Below, piece after piece: positions 1 to 6,164 of a stretch of DNA of 10,307 bases (its first letter is position 1; each line of letters opens with the position of its first letter). Position numbers and translations under genes: made by a program. The stretch comes from GCA-001856825 sp049965815. GTDB taxonomy: Archaea; Thermoplasmatota; Thermoplasmata; Thermoplasmatales; GCA-001856825. Location of the stretch: contig JBMFVV010000030.1 in assembly GCA_049965815.1 (NCBI GenBank), positions 1 through 10,307 on the forward strand. Reading direction: 5' to 3'. The notes beneath the pieces were generated by a model that worked only from the letters and a program-made list of their open reading frames with translations, had not been told where the DNA came from and did not search any database.

Positions 1-401
1 CTGAAGATTCTTTCCTCCTCTGACAGGAGATGCGACTCTGGGATCATGTTCACCATGTGAAGCTTCGCCAGCTTCACCGAATCAACATGATCATTCTTCT
101 TTTTTGACTTTACTATCCAAGACAACTCTTTTGGGTGTGCCACCGTGAGGTATTCATATCCCAGCGACTTCAATTTATTGGATACCACATAAGCTAAACC
201 GGAAGCCTCGAATGCTATCTTCACCTCTGATGGAATCTTCTTCTTGAATTCATCGTATCCGCTGTCGTTCATGCTGAAGGCGAAGTGATCCAGTATGTCT
301 CCGGAGGGAGACATGTAGGTGGCAACACTCTCCTTTTCACCAATATCTATTCCCACAACATAGTCGTTCATGTTCGTTGCATGATCTCCACGTTTTTTCA
401 T
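1..401 (-). CDS. IS110-family transposase, N-terminal part (runs off window)
   Basis: Reading the minus strand from 401 gives 133 codons without a stop to the window edge. The N-terminal DEDD/RuvC-like domain of IS110 recombinases is visible: VGIDIGEKES (first Asp), then FEASG (Glu), then an AHPKEL segment and KKKNDHVDSVKLAKL, which carries the later acidic residues. This is the pattern of IS110 transposases, which insert through a DEDD plus serine-type C-terminal domain; the serine part lies outside the window. The start at 401 is chosen because GGGGAG lies about 8 bases upstream. An in-frame ATG at 371 is an alternative. The gene points out of the window, so its element's upstream end must lie within 402-936. 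Identification is confident; completeness cannot be judged. Confidence 0.88.
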   Translation of the reverse strand, partial: MKKRGDHATNMNDYVVGIDIGEKESVATYMSPSGDILDHFAFSMNDSGYDEFKKKIPSEVKIAFEASGLAYVVSNKLKSLGYEYLTVAHPKELSWIVKSKKKNDHVDSVKLAKLHMVNMIPESHLLSEEERIF

Positions 402-418
402 ATTTCCACTCCCCTTAT

Positions 419-447
419 GGCGACACTATTTACTGAAAAGTGTCGCC
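419..447 (-). repeat. 9-bp perfect hairpin just upstream of the IS110 transposase
   Basis: GGCGACACT at 419-427 and AGTGTCGCC at 439-447 form a perfect 9-bp stem with an 11-base loop. The stem is G+C-richer than its surroundings and ends 18 bases before the transposase start. It could be one stem-loop of a bridge RNA, or a regulatory hairpin limiting transposase expression. The pairing is seen; the role is inferred. Confidence 0.55.
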
Positions 448-600
448 TGAAAAAGAACCGGATGAGTGGAACATTCACTACTCAGTCACAGCAGCGAAGT
501 TGACACCTGACAAGCGCTCAAAAAGTCTTATGTTCTCGTTGAACGATGCGACTCCAATACCGTCTAAAAATTACTTAGCCTTTTTGGTAAGGAGCAAAAT

Positions 601-713
601 CTGGAGCTTATGAGACCCCTGGTAGTGAGGGAGTCTGGGCCCTATATATCGTCAGTCATTCCTTTATTTTGACAATAAACAACTAAGTACAAACAGGGCC
701 TTTCAAGCTCCAG
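601..713. repeat. Nested inverted repeats
   Basis: CTGGAGCTT (601-609) pairs with AAGCTCCAG (705-713). Inside it, GGCCCT (638-643) pairs with AGGGCC (695-700). The nesting would allow a long two-part stem in RNA or a cruciform. A 9-bp repeat at this spacing is expected a few times by chance in 10 kb, so only the nesting and the gene-free position make it notable. It could be part of an IS end, a structured RNA, or chance. Confidence 0.3.
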
Positions 714-936
714 TTAAGTCTTTAGCGGTGTTAAAATCCTTTATTAAAAGGTTCATTCTGAAAATTACTTCACAAATCAGACAACTATGATGTTTCTCTG
801 CAGAAAAGAAGACAACTAGATGAATCGTCGCAGGATAAGGAAATGGCAGTGCTACTGTCTGTGCGGCTTATACAAATCTTTCCTTAAGTAGAACGGCATA
901 AAAACAGTATCTAGAACTTAGAGACGACATAATCGG

Positions 937-944
937 TATATAAT
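937..944 (+). promoter_or_regulatory. TATA box for the first flavin oxidoreductase
   Basis: TATATAAT is centred about 24 bases before the ATG at 964, the spacing expected for leaderless archaeal transcription starting at or next to the start codon. It supports 964 over the in-frame ATG at 946, which would lie before the predicted transcript start. Confidence 0.6.
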
Positions 945-963
945 AATGTGGCCTCTCGGAGAC

Positions 964-2811
964 ATGAGTTTCGATCTATTATTTTCTACAATTAGAGTAG
1001 GCAACTTAAGGCTGAAAAACCGGATCATTTTTCCGCCAATCTCTACAAATCTTGCTGATCCAAGTGGAAATGTTAATGAAAGCTTGACCTATCATTACGC
1101 GAGAAGGGCAAAAGGTGGTGCCTCTATTGTTACACTGGAAAACGTGTGTATCAACTGCCCAGACGGTAAAAATGGAGCTACACAACCAAGGGTTGACGAA
1201 GATGTATTCATTCCCGGATTGAGTAGACTATCTTCTTCAATACACTCTTACGGGGGTGCAGCCTTCATGGAATTAACCTATCCAGGTGTCAGCAATTTGA
1301 ATTCTCTGCCTGAAGATGTGCTAAAAAATATTGCAGAGAAATTTGCACAGGCTGCATTAAGGGCAAAGATAGCGCATTTTGACGGAGTGGAGATAGAAGC
1401 TGCACACGGGTTGTTAATTAACCAGCTTCTTTCGCCTTATAGTAACAAGCGAAAAGATACTTTTGGAGGTAATTTAGAAAATAGGCTCAGGTTTGCAGCT
1501 ATAATAATGGAGAGGATTAAGGCACTGTGTGACAACAGTTATAATGTAACGGCAAGATTGCCAGTTGTAGATTTTGTTGAAAACGGGATAAACATTGACG
1601 AGGGTGTCCAAATAGCTAAGGCGTTTGAAAAACTGGGATACAAAGCAGTTCATGCAGACGTTGGGCTTGGAAACAAAGAAAAGAGGCTCGAACCAATGCA
1701 GTATCCTGAAGGTTGGAGAGTATATCTTGCAGAAGCACTGAAGAATGGTAACGTTAGAATTCCTGTAATTGCAGTCGGGATGATTAGAAATCCAGCATTT
1801 GCTGAAGAAATCCTTGAATCTGGAAAGGCAGATGTGATAGCACTCGGAAGAGCTCTTATAGCGGATCCGGACTGGCCGATTAAAGCAGAATCAGGAAGAG
1901 TGAACGAGATAAAGAGGTGCATTGGTTGCAGTGAATGTATAAAGGCCAGGCACGACGAGGGGACTTTGATCAGGTGTGGCGTAAATCCAACGGTTGGAAA
2001 GACAGAAACCGAGGAAATATTATTGGAAGTTCGTAGACAAAAGAATATTGTTGTTATTGGAGCAGGAATTGCTGGACTTGAAGCCGCAATCATTGCAAAG
2101 ATGAGAGGGCACAATGTTGAGGTATGGGAAAAGGAGAATTATATTGGAGGGGCACTTAAAATAGCGGCTGTTCCCCCTGGTAAAGAGAAGCTGAACTGGT
2201 TAATGGACTATTACGATTACATGATAAAAAAGCTTTCAATCCAAGTAAAATTAAATCAAGAAGCTTCCATCGACAATATTGGACGTTTGAACCCAGATGC
2301 AATAATTATAGCAACTGGTTCCAAATGTTTCGTTCCAGCTATAAAAGGTATCAAGAATAAGAATGTAATTTCTGCAAAGAACATCCTCAATGGACAAGTG
2401 AAGCTATCGGGAAGGAAAGTAGTAGTTGGAGGGGGAGGGCTAGTAGGTTGTGAAACGGCCTTGTTTCTATCAACTTATGGTAACGAGGTAACGATCGTGG
2501 AAATGTTGCCAAAACTCTGTCCCGATATGGAAACATCGAGCAGAAATTATTTACTGAATGAGCTGAATGGACGCGGTGTCAAGCATTTATTAAACTCTCC
2601 AATTAGGGAAATAGAGGAAAATTCTGTCACAGTAGGAAATGAAAAGATCCCTACAGAATATTTTGTACTGTCATTTGGCGGAATCCCAAGTGACGGATTG
2701 TACAACGAAATAAGGAAAAAGTACGAAACATATCTTGTTGGCGACTCATTCAAGGTTGGAAAAATAATAGATGCAATATCACAGGGGTACAACGTAGGAA
2801 GGGTCATTTAA
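964..2811 (+). CDS. NADH:flavin oxidoreductase, 2,4-dienoyl-CoA reductase type (FMN/4Fe-4S/FAD), divergent active site
   Basis: This 615-residue protein has the full architecture of the FadH/NADH-oxidase branch of the Old Yellow Enzyme family. An N-terminal FMN TIM barrel covers about 1-315, with the FMN-phosphate motif ALGRALIADPDWP near 293-305. Four cysteines for a 4Fe-4S cluster lie at 319, 322, 325 and 338. An FAD Rossmann motif GAGIAG is at 366-371, an NAD(P)H Rossmann motif GGGLVG at 490-495, and the C-terminal GD...GKIIDAI segment is intact. Family members pass electrons from NAD(P)H through FAD and Fe-S to FMN to reduce activated C=C bonds in the cytoplasm. The pocket is odd: the usual HGAHGY reads EAAHGL (E145, H148, L150), the usual MQLxHAG reads MELTYPG, and the loop between them is about 25 residues shorter than in the neighbour. 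Start 964 is set by the TATA box; 946 is the alternative. The substrate is unknown. Confidence 0.9.
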   Translation: MSFDLLFSTIRVGNLRLKNRIIFPPISTNLADPSGNVNESLTYHYARRAKGGASIVTLENVCINCPDGKNGATQPRVDEDVFIPGLSRLSSSIHSYGGAAFMELTYPGVSNLNSLPEDVLKNIAEKFAQAALRAKIAHFDGVEIEAAHGLLINQLLSPYSNKRKDTFGGNLENRLRFAAIIMERIKALCDNSYNVTARLPVVDFVENGINIDEGVQIAKAFEKLGYKAVHADVGLGNKEKRLEPMQYPEGWRVYLAEALKNGNVRIPVIAVGMIRNPAFAEEILESGKADVIALGRALIADPDWPIKAESGRVNEIKRCIGCSECIKARHDEGTLIRCGVNPTVGKTETEEILLEVRRQKNIVVIGAGIAGLEAAIIAKMRGHNVEVWEKENYIGGALKIAAVPPGKEKLNWLMDYYDYMIKKLSIQVKLNQEASIDNIGRLNPDAIIIATGSKCFVPAIKGIKNKNVISAKNILNGQVKLSGRKVVVGGGGLVGCETALFLSTYGNEVTIVEMLPKLCPDMETSSRNYLLNELNGRGVKHLLNSPIREIEENSVTVGNEKIPTEYFVLSFGGIPSDGLYNEIRKKYETYLVGDSFKVGKIIDAISQGYNVGRVI

Positions 2812-2871
2812 TGGGCTAATGAAAGAAGCAGACGTTATAGAGTAGTTGGAAGTTAGAGGGAAGTAGTAAAA

Positions 2872-2891
2872 CTCCATGCTTCAGCCTGGAG
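2872..2891 (+). repeat. Left-end hairpin of the IS605-type element
   Basis: CTCCA pairs with TGGAG around an inner GC-TTCA-GC apex, with one T/C mismatch between the stem parts. The shared apex with the right-end hairpin marks it as a probable TnpA recognition structure. Confidence 0.6.
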
Positions 2892-2918
2892 ATACACGGA
2901 CTTCCCTCGGCAGAACGG

Positions 2919-2927
2919 TTATATAAA
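2919..2927 (+). promoter_or_regulatory. TATA box of the tnpB remnant
   Basis: TTATATAAA is centred about 28 bases before the tnpB ATG at 2951, a good leaderless archaeal promoter. It may still drive a short transcript across the remnant towards the second flavoenzyme gene. Confidence 0.55.
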
Positions 2928-2950
2928 GAATAGTGAATGATTGTTAGAAC

Positions 2951-3308
2951 ATGGAAAGGACATATAAATTCAGGTTGTATCCTAAGGACAGGCAGGTGGC
3001 TTAACCTTCTTCATACCCTATACAATGCAGGTCTTGAGCAGAGAATCATAGCGTACAGAGAATACCATAAGATGCAGACATACAACAAACAGGCTATAGA
3101 ACTGCCTGAATATGGAGAGATAGTCCATAAATCCCTGTCCGAGAGGATACATGTGTGCCCTAGTTGCGGGTTCATCGCGGACAGGGGCTACAACGCATCC
3201 CTGAACATACTGAGATCGGGCTGGGACACAGCCCTTGTGCCTGTAGAGAAGGCAGCTCTACCTGCAAAGGCAACTGCCTTTTTTGAAACAGGAAGCCCCG
3301 AGCTTTAG
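2951..3308 (+). pseudogene. tnpB: tnpB (RNA-guided nuclease of IS605 elements), frameshifted and internally deleted
   Basis: The ATG at 2951 opens MERTYKFRLYPKDRQVA, the typical TnpB N-terminus, but meets TAA at 3002-3004. The homology continues in another frame as LHTLYNAGLEQRIIAY and TYNKQ, so there is a frameshift near 3000. Around 3105-3130 the sequence jumps to the C-terminal zinc ribbon and RuvC-III part (SLSERIHVCPSCGF, DRGYNASLNIL), then ends in TAFFETGSPEL. The central part with RuvC-I, RuvC-II and the first CxxC of the zinc ribbon is missing. Intact TnpB is about 350-450 residues; under 125 codons remain. No nuclease activity is expected. A frame open from 2937 to 3308 spans most of the remnant but starts in non-TnpB sequence. 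Confidence 0.85.
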
Positions 3309-3315
3309 CTAGGGG
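3296..3315 (+). repeat. Right-end hairpin of the IS605-type element
   Basis: CCCC pairs with GGGG and AGC with GCT around a TTTA apex, with small internal mismatches. It overlaps the tnpB stop codon (3306-3308). In IS605 elements this region also forms the 3' part of the omega RNA, whose guide is the sequence just beyond the element's right end. Confidence 0.65.
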
Positions 3316-3352
3316 AGGATGTCACAGATTTAGCGAGTTTTCCCTATCATAG

Positions 3353-3360
3353 TTTTAATA
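3353..3360 (+). promoter_or_regulatory. TATA-like box of the second flavin oxidoreductase
   Basis: TTTTAATA is centred about 25 bases before the GTG at 3382, fitting leaderless transcription. It lies about 30 bases beyond the estimated right end of the IS605 remnant, so the gene seems to have its own promoter that survived the insertion. Confidence 0.45.
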
Positions 3361-3381
3361 GTTTTCTAGATTGAAGGATTC

Positions 3382-5031
3382 GTGAAGGCATTCGAATCAG
3401 GAAATATCGGAAATTTAGAGATCAAAAATAGAATAGTCATGGCTCCCATGATATCAAACCTGGCCAACCCAGACGGTTCAGCAAATGAGAATATTGTTAG
3501 ATATCTGGAAGAGAGAGCGAAGGGAGGCACAGGATTGATAATTACCGAATACACTTACGTAGACGATAGGAATTCCAGAGGATCTAGAAACGAACTTGGT
3601 GCGTATAGTAAAATGCTAGTCCCGAAACTGAAGAGGATACCAGAAGCGATCCATCCTCATGGGGCAAAGGTGTTCATGCAGCTTGTTCATGCCGGGGGAA
3701 AAGCACTTGCAGAGGAAAATCCCGATGAGCCAATGGCACCGTCGGCAGTTGATTATATTGGGAGGGTACCTAGGGAAATGACTGAAGAGGATATTGAAGG
3801 TGTTATAAAATCATTCGAAAATGCAGCAATAATTGCGAAGTTGTCAAAATTTGATGGAATCGAGATTCACGGTGCTCATGGATACCTCATTCACCAATTC
3901 TTATCCCCAACCTTAAATTTGAGACAGGACAGGTATGGAGAGACATTCGAGAAGAGACTTACCTTTCCGCAAGCCGTGATAGATGCCGTAAAGTCAGTCA
4001 CTGACTTACCCATTGGAATAAGATTGAGTCTCTATGAGGATGATTTGAACGGGTGGAATGAGGATTATGGTCTCAGAATCATAGACTCCCTTAAAAATCT
4101 TGATTATGTGCACTTCTCCGCAGGCAATTTTTCTCCGCCAGGATCATCTGCATCCTTTTACTCTCCAGAAACCCATATTCTCCCTAGACTAAAGAGGAAA
4201 CCAAATATAACCACAATGCTGGTCGGATCTGTTGTTGACAGAGTAGGTGTTGATAGGGTACTGTCATTCTGTGATTTTGTATCTGTTGGCAGAGGTCACT
4301 TGGCAGATCCATTTTTCGCATACAAGATTGAAAGTAATCCAGAATTATTGAAGCCCTGTATAAGATGCAATCAGGGGTGCAGGGACCTATCACTTGGGGA
4401 AGTCAGGTGTACTGTCAATATAAATGTAGGCCATGAACAGGCAGCAGAGTACAAACTCAAAGGAGGGGAGTTGGTCATAAAGGGAGGCGGCATCCAAGGC
4501 CTGGAAGCTGCATTGTATGCATCAAAGCGTGGTCTGAACGTCACTCTCTATGAGAAAGAAGATAAGATTGGCGGTCAGCTCAATAAAATTTATGATCCTT
4601 ACAAGAAAAGCGCATTTTCTCCATTGCTAAGGTACTATGAGAGCGCGATAAAATACTATAATATTTCATTAGTCCTAGAAACAAATTATGATGGAGAAGG
4701 CATAGAGTGTCTCCCCCCGATAATATACCAAGAGCCTCCGGAAAGTGGAGAAGCATTTGAAAGCAACGTATACGCAAACCATGATTGGTTCATAAGAATG
4801 GCAGAAAGGAAGAAGATAACGGTAGGAAGAGAGAGCTTAAACAGCCTTGACAGAGACAGAAAGATTGGTTACATTAAGCTTGCAGAAATGAAAGGAATAA
4901 AGTTCGTCGACGGCGAAAATTATGATTTCAAGTTGATGATAAATGACCAGTACGATATGATGAAAGCCATCAGTCTGGGTATAACAAAAGTGAAGCAATT
5001 CATAGCAGAGAAGGAGAACGAGTTCGTGTAG
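3382..5031 (+). CDS. NADH:flavin oxidoreductase/2,4-dienoyl-CoA reductase paralogue lacking the NAD(P)H domain
   Basis: This 549-residue paralogue of the gene at 964 starts with GTG; an in-frame stop at 3367 and the TATA spacing fix the start. The FMN barrel is canonical: APM near 21-23, Q100 in MQLVHAGG, H163/H166/Y168 in HGAHGY, and SVGRGHLADP near 301-310. Cysteines at 326, 329, 333 and 343 form a C-x2-C-x3-C-x9-C cluster site, with the last gap shorter than the usual 11. The FAD motif GGGIQG (368-373) and its downstream acidic E391 are present. The second Rossmann motif that binds NAD(P)H in the first gene is absent, and the tail is about 100 residues shorter than full-length relatives (640-670). 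Electrons must therefore come another way, perhaps from the neighbouring paralogue or another donor, or the C-terminal part is degenerating. Cytoplasmic; substrate unknown. Confidence 0.87.
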   Translation: MKAFESGNIGNLEIKNRIVMAPMISNLANPDGSANENIVRYLEERAKGGTGLIITEYTYVDDRNSRGSRNELGAYSKMLVPKLKRIPEAIHPHGAKVFMQLVHAGGKALAEENPDEPMAPSAVDYIGRVPREMTEEDIEGVIKSFENAAIIAKLSKFDGIEIHGAHGYLIHQFLSPTLNLRQDRYGETFEKRLTFPQAVIDAVKSVTDLPIGIRLSLYEDDLNGWNEDYGLRIIDSLKNLDYVHFSAGNFSPPGSSASFYSPETHILPRLKRKPNITTMLVGSVVDRVGVDRVLSFCDFVSVGRGHLADPFFAYKIESNPELLKPCIRCNQGCRDLSLGEVRCTVNINVGHEQAAEYKLKGGELVIKGGGIQGLEAALYASKRGLNVTLYEKEDKIGGQLNKIYDPYKKSAFSPLLRYYESAIKYYNISLVLETNYDGEGIECLPPIIYQEPPESGEAFESNVYANHDWFIRMAERKKITVGRESLNSLDRDRKIGYIKLAEMKGIKFVDGENYDFKLMINDQYDMMKAISLGITKVKQFIAEKENEFV

Positions 5032-5071
5032 ATTGCACAGGTCGGTGAAATGACGCGAAAATTCAAGAAAC

Positions 5072-5078
5072 ATATATT
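5072..5078 (+). promoter_or_regulatory. TATA box of the zinc-ribbon gene
   Basis: ATATATT is centred about 27 bases before the ATG at 5102. It favours that start over the in-frame GTG at 5093. Confidence 0.45.
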
Positions 5079-5081
5079 GAT

Positions 5082-5113
5082 GCGATGGTAATGTGATAAC
5101 GATGATCCATCGC
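5082..5113. repeat. 7-bp inverted repeat spanning the zinc-ribbon gene start
   Basis: GCGATGG (5082-5088) and CCATCGC (5107-5113) flank the predicted transcription and translation start. As DNA it could be a repressor site over the start; in a leaderless message the left arm would not be transcribed. Repeats of this length occur by chance. Confidence 0.25.
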
Positions 5114-5278
5114 GTATGCCCGCAATGCGGGTCTGAACATATAGATTTTGAAACTGGCTACATCACGGGGAAATATCGATGCTTTGATTGCGGATATGTT
5201 GGAAGTGTAATCTTTGAGTTTGACGACAAGAACTATGAAAGGTTCCTGAAACAACTTAAAGGAGAAGACGGCCAGTGA
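5102..5278 (+). CDS. Small zinc-ribbon protein
   Basis: The 58-residue protein has two CxxC knuckles, CPQC at 6-9 and CFDC at 27-30, each followed by Gly, the pattern of a treble-clef or zinc-ribbon fold binding one zinc ion. The tail is acidic then amphipathic (EFDDKNYERFLKQL). Short archaeal zinc-ribbon proteins of this type are common and mostly uncharacterised; many are thought to bind nucleic acids or act as adaptors in transcription or translation. The ATG at 5102 is preferred by TATA spacing; the GTG at 5093 would add three residues. It follows the flavoenzyme by 70 bases with its own promoter and is followed by a T-rich stop signal. The specific role is unknown. Confidence 0.78.
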   Translation: MIHRVCPQCGSEHIDFETGYITGKYRCFDCGYVGSVIFEFDDKNYERFLKQLKGEDGQ

Positions 5279-5285
5279 AAATGCC

Positions 5286-5291
5286 TTTTTT
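5286..5291 (+). terminator. T-tract terminator after the zinc-ribbon gene
   Basis: Six T residues begin eight bases after the stop codon. Archaeal RNA polymerase terminates at such T-runs without needing a hairpin. Confidence 0.45.
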
Positions 5292-5302
5292 CCGTTTGAT
5301 CT

Positions 5303-5309
5303 GTAAATA
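5303..5309 (+). promoter_or_regulatory. Possible TATA box for the YhfC/PrsW-like gene
   Basis: TAAATAA would place a transcript start near 5332, giving a leader of about 45 bases containing the Shine-Dalgarno at 5367. A small palindrome, GCATTT-GA-AAATGC (5311-5324), lies between box and predicted start. Weak evidence. Confidence 0.3.
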
Positions 5310-5366
5310 AGCATTTGAAAATGCCTACATTAGGAAATTCAAGCGCGAAAGCAATTACCTTATTCA

Positions 5367-5372
5367 GTGATC
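5367..5372 (+). promoter_or_regulatory. Shine-Dalgarno GTGATC
   Basis: GTGATC matches the archaeal anti-Shine-Dalgarno (part of GGTGATC) and sits four bases before the ATG at 5377. It contrasts with the leaderless genes nearby and fixes this start. Confidence 0.55.
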
Positions 5373-5376
5373 GGGT

Positions 5377-6132
5377 ATGGACATAAGGTTACCAACAGGA
5401 AAGAATAAAATTGTTGCAATAGGCGTAGGAATCGCATTCATGGTGATTGCACTCATTCCACAGTTCATCACCCAGGAGATACCGACCATAATAGTACTTG
5501 TGAGATATGGGGCAGTAAACCTGATAAAAATAATGTCGGGATTTGAGCTTTCAAATCCTATTCTTTGGGCACTTTTTATTGGCGGTACTGCTGCAATTTA
5601 CCAGGAATCAATGAAATATTTCGCTGTTAACACACAGAGCAAATACCTTACAATATGGATAGGTTTAGGATTTGCATTAGTTGATATTGCAGTACTGTTC
5701 ATTGAAAGCGGCTCCCCGCTAATTAGAACATTTTCTTGGACGCTATTAGTACTGATAGCTCTAAACACATTTTCATCATTAATATTCCATCCAGGAACTG
5801 CTCTCATACTGAAATATGGAAGAACTGTGAGGAAGGGGATTTATTTCCTACTTTTCACAATTTTACTCCATGGCATTGAAGATGGAGGGTTGGTTTATGC
5901 CGATATTTATGTAATTTTGCACCAAAATCTGTATATGGAAGTGATATCAGCATTCTGTTCAGTGACAATATGTATATCTGTTGCGGCGTTTTTGATGGGG
6001 ATGAAATATAGAAGATTTGTGTATTCCAGTAAAGCAGATGAAAACACCATACGAATCAAACATTTTGCCACTTTTGGGTGCGATAGGAAAATCCGTAAAT
6101 TAAATGGAAGGTATATTTTTATAATAAAATAG
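5377..6132 (+). CDS. Polytopic membrane protein resembling YhfC/PrsW-type intramembrane metalloproteases
   Basis: The 251-residue protein has about seven hydrophobic segments (near 12-34, 35-55, 62-80, 92-109, 118-145, 154-172 and 188-207) and a basic C-terminus. Four motifs occur in the order seen in the PrsW/YhfC membrane protease superfamily: QESMK (Q76, E77, K80), an FALVD segment (F99-D103), FHPG (H138) and HGIED (H165, D169). These would be the zinc-binding and catalytic positions within the membrane. Two differ from the standard pattern (Q for the first Glu of EExxK, D for Glu in FxxxE), so activity is uncertain. Members cut membrane-bound regulators or are of unknown function; no substrate is evident. 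The gene has a good Shine-Dalgarno and lies 31 bases before the next gene. The family assignment is from motif reading only. Confidence 0.6.
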   Translation: MDIRLPTGKNKIVAIGVGIAFMVIALIPQFITQEIPTIIVLVRYGAVNLIKIMSGFELSNPILWALFIGGTAAIYQESMKYFAVNTQSKYLTIWIGLGFALVDIAVLFIESGSPLIRTFSWTLLVLIALNTFSSLIFHPGTALILKYGRTVRKGIYFLLFTILLHGIEDGGLVYADIYVILHQNLYMEVISAFCSVTICISVAAFLMGMKYRRFVYSSKADENTIRIKHFATFGCDRKIRKLNGRYIFIIK

Positions 6133-6142
6133 ACTAACAATA

Positions 6143-6164
6143 TTGCACACCTTCTAGCGTGCAA
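6143..6164. repeat. 6-bp inverted repeat abutting the start of the next gene
   Basis: TTGCAC (6143-6148) and GTGCAA (6159-6164) flank a 10-base spacer, and the right arm ends in the A of the ATG at 6164. It could be a small operator or a hairpin affecting initiation; chance is possible. Confidence 0.25.

Larger units (their letters stand above)
402..936. other. Non-coding stretch: upstream end of the IS110 element and gene-free spacer
   Basis: No convincing gene is seen on either strand; open frames here are short and lack recognisable motifs. The part nearest 401 should be the left end of the IS110 element. In IS110-group elements the long untranslated end upstream of the transposase encodes the bridge RNA, so one may lie here, transcribed on the minus strand. 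The exact element boundary cannot be placed without a second copy. Bases 714-936 show only an AT-rich spacer leading to the promoter of the next gene. Confidence 0.6.
2865..3325 (+). mobile_element. Decayed IS200/IS605-type (tnpB-only) element
   Basis: A block of about 460 bases lies between the two flavoenzyme genes. It holds a left-end hairpin (2872-2891), a TATA box and tnpB start, a broken tnpB, and a right-end hairpin (3296-3315). Both hairpins carry the same type of apex, GCTTCAGC on the left and GCTTTAGC on the right, as expected for subterminal hairpins recognised by a Y1 transposase. No tnpA is present. Exact ends are estimated; the right end is probably just after GGATGTCAC (3317-3325). 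The element resembles a non-autonomous derivative movable only in trans. Confidence 0.72.

Noticed and set aside
285..503. 72-codon open frame on the plus strand
   Set aside because: It runs antisense to the IS110 transposase N-terminus and across its hairpin, and has no protein-like features.
29..554. Direct repeat GATGCGACTC at 29-38 and 545-554
   Set aside because: Ten-base repeats are common by chance at this window size, and neither copy lies at a recognisable element end.
779..818. Direct repeat AGACAACTA at 779-787 and 810-818
   Set aside because: Only two short copies with no flanking similarity; no array or known site.
402..936. Possible tRNA or decayed gene in the left gene-free stretch
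   Set aside because: No T-loop-like GGTTCRANTC with a matching acceptor stem, and no continuous homology-like translation in any frame.
1650..2114. 154-codon open frame on the minus strand inside the first flavoenzyme gene
   Set aside because: It is a shadow of a clearly conserved coding sequence on the other strand; the Ser/Pro/Ile-rich composition is typical of antisense frames.
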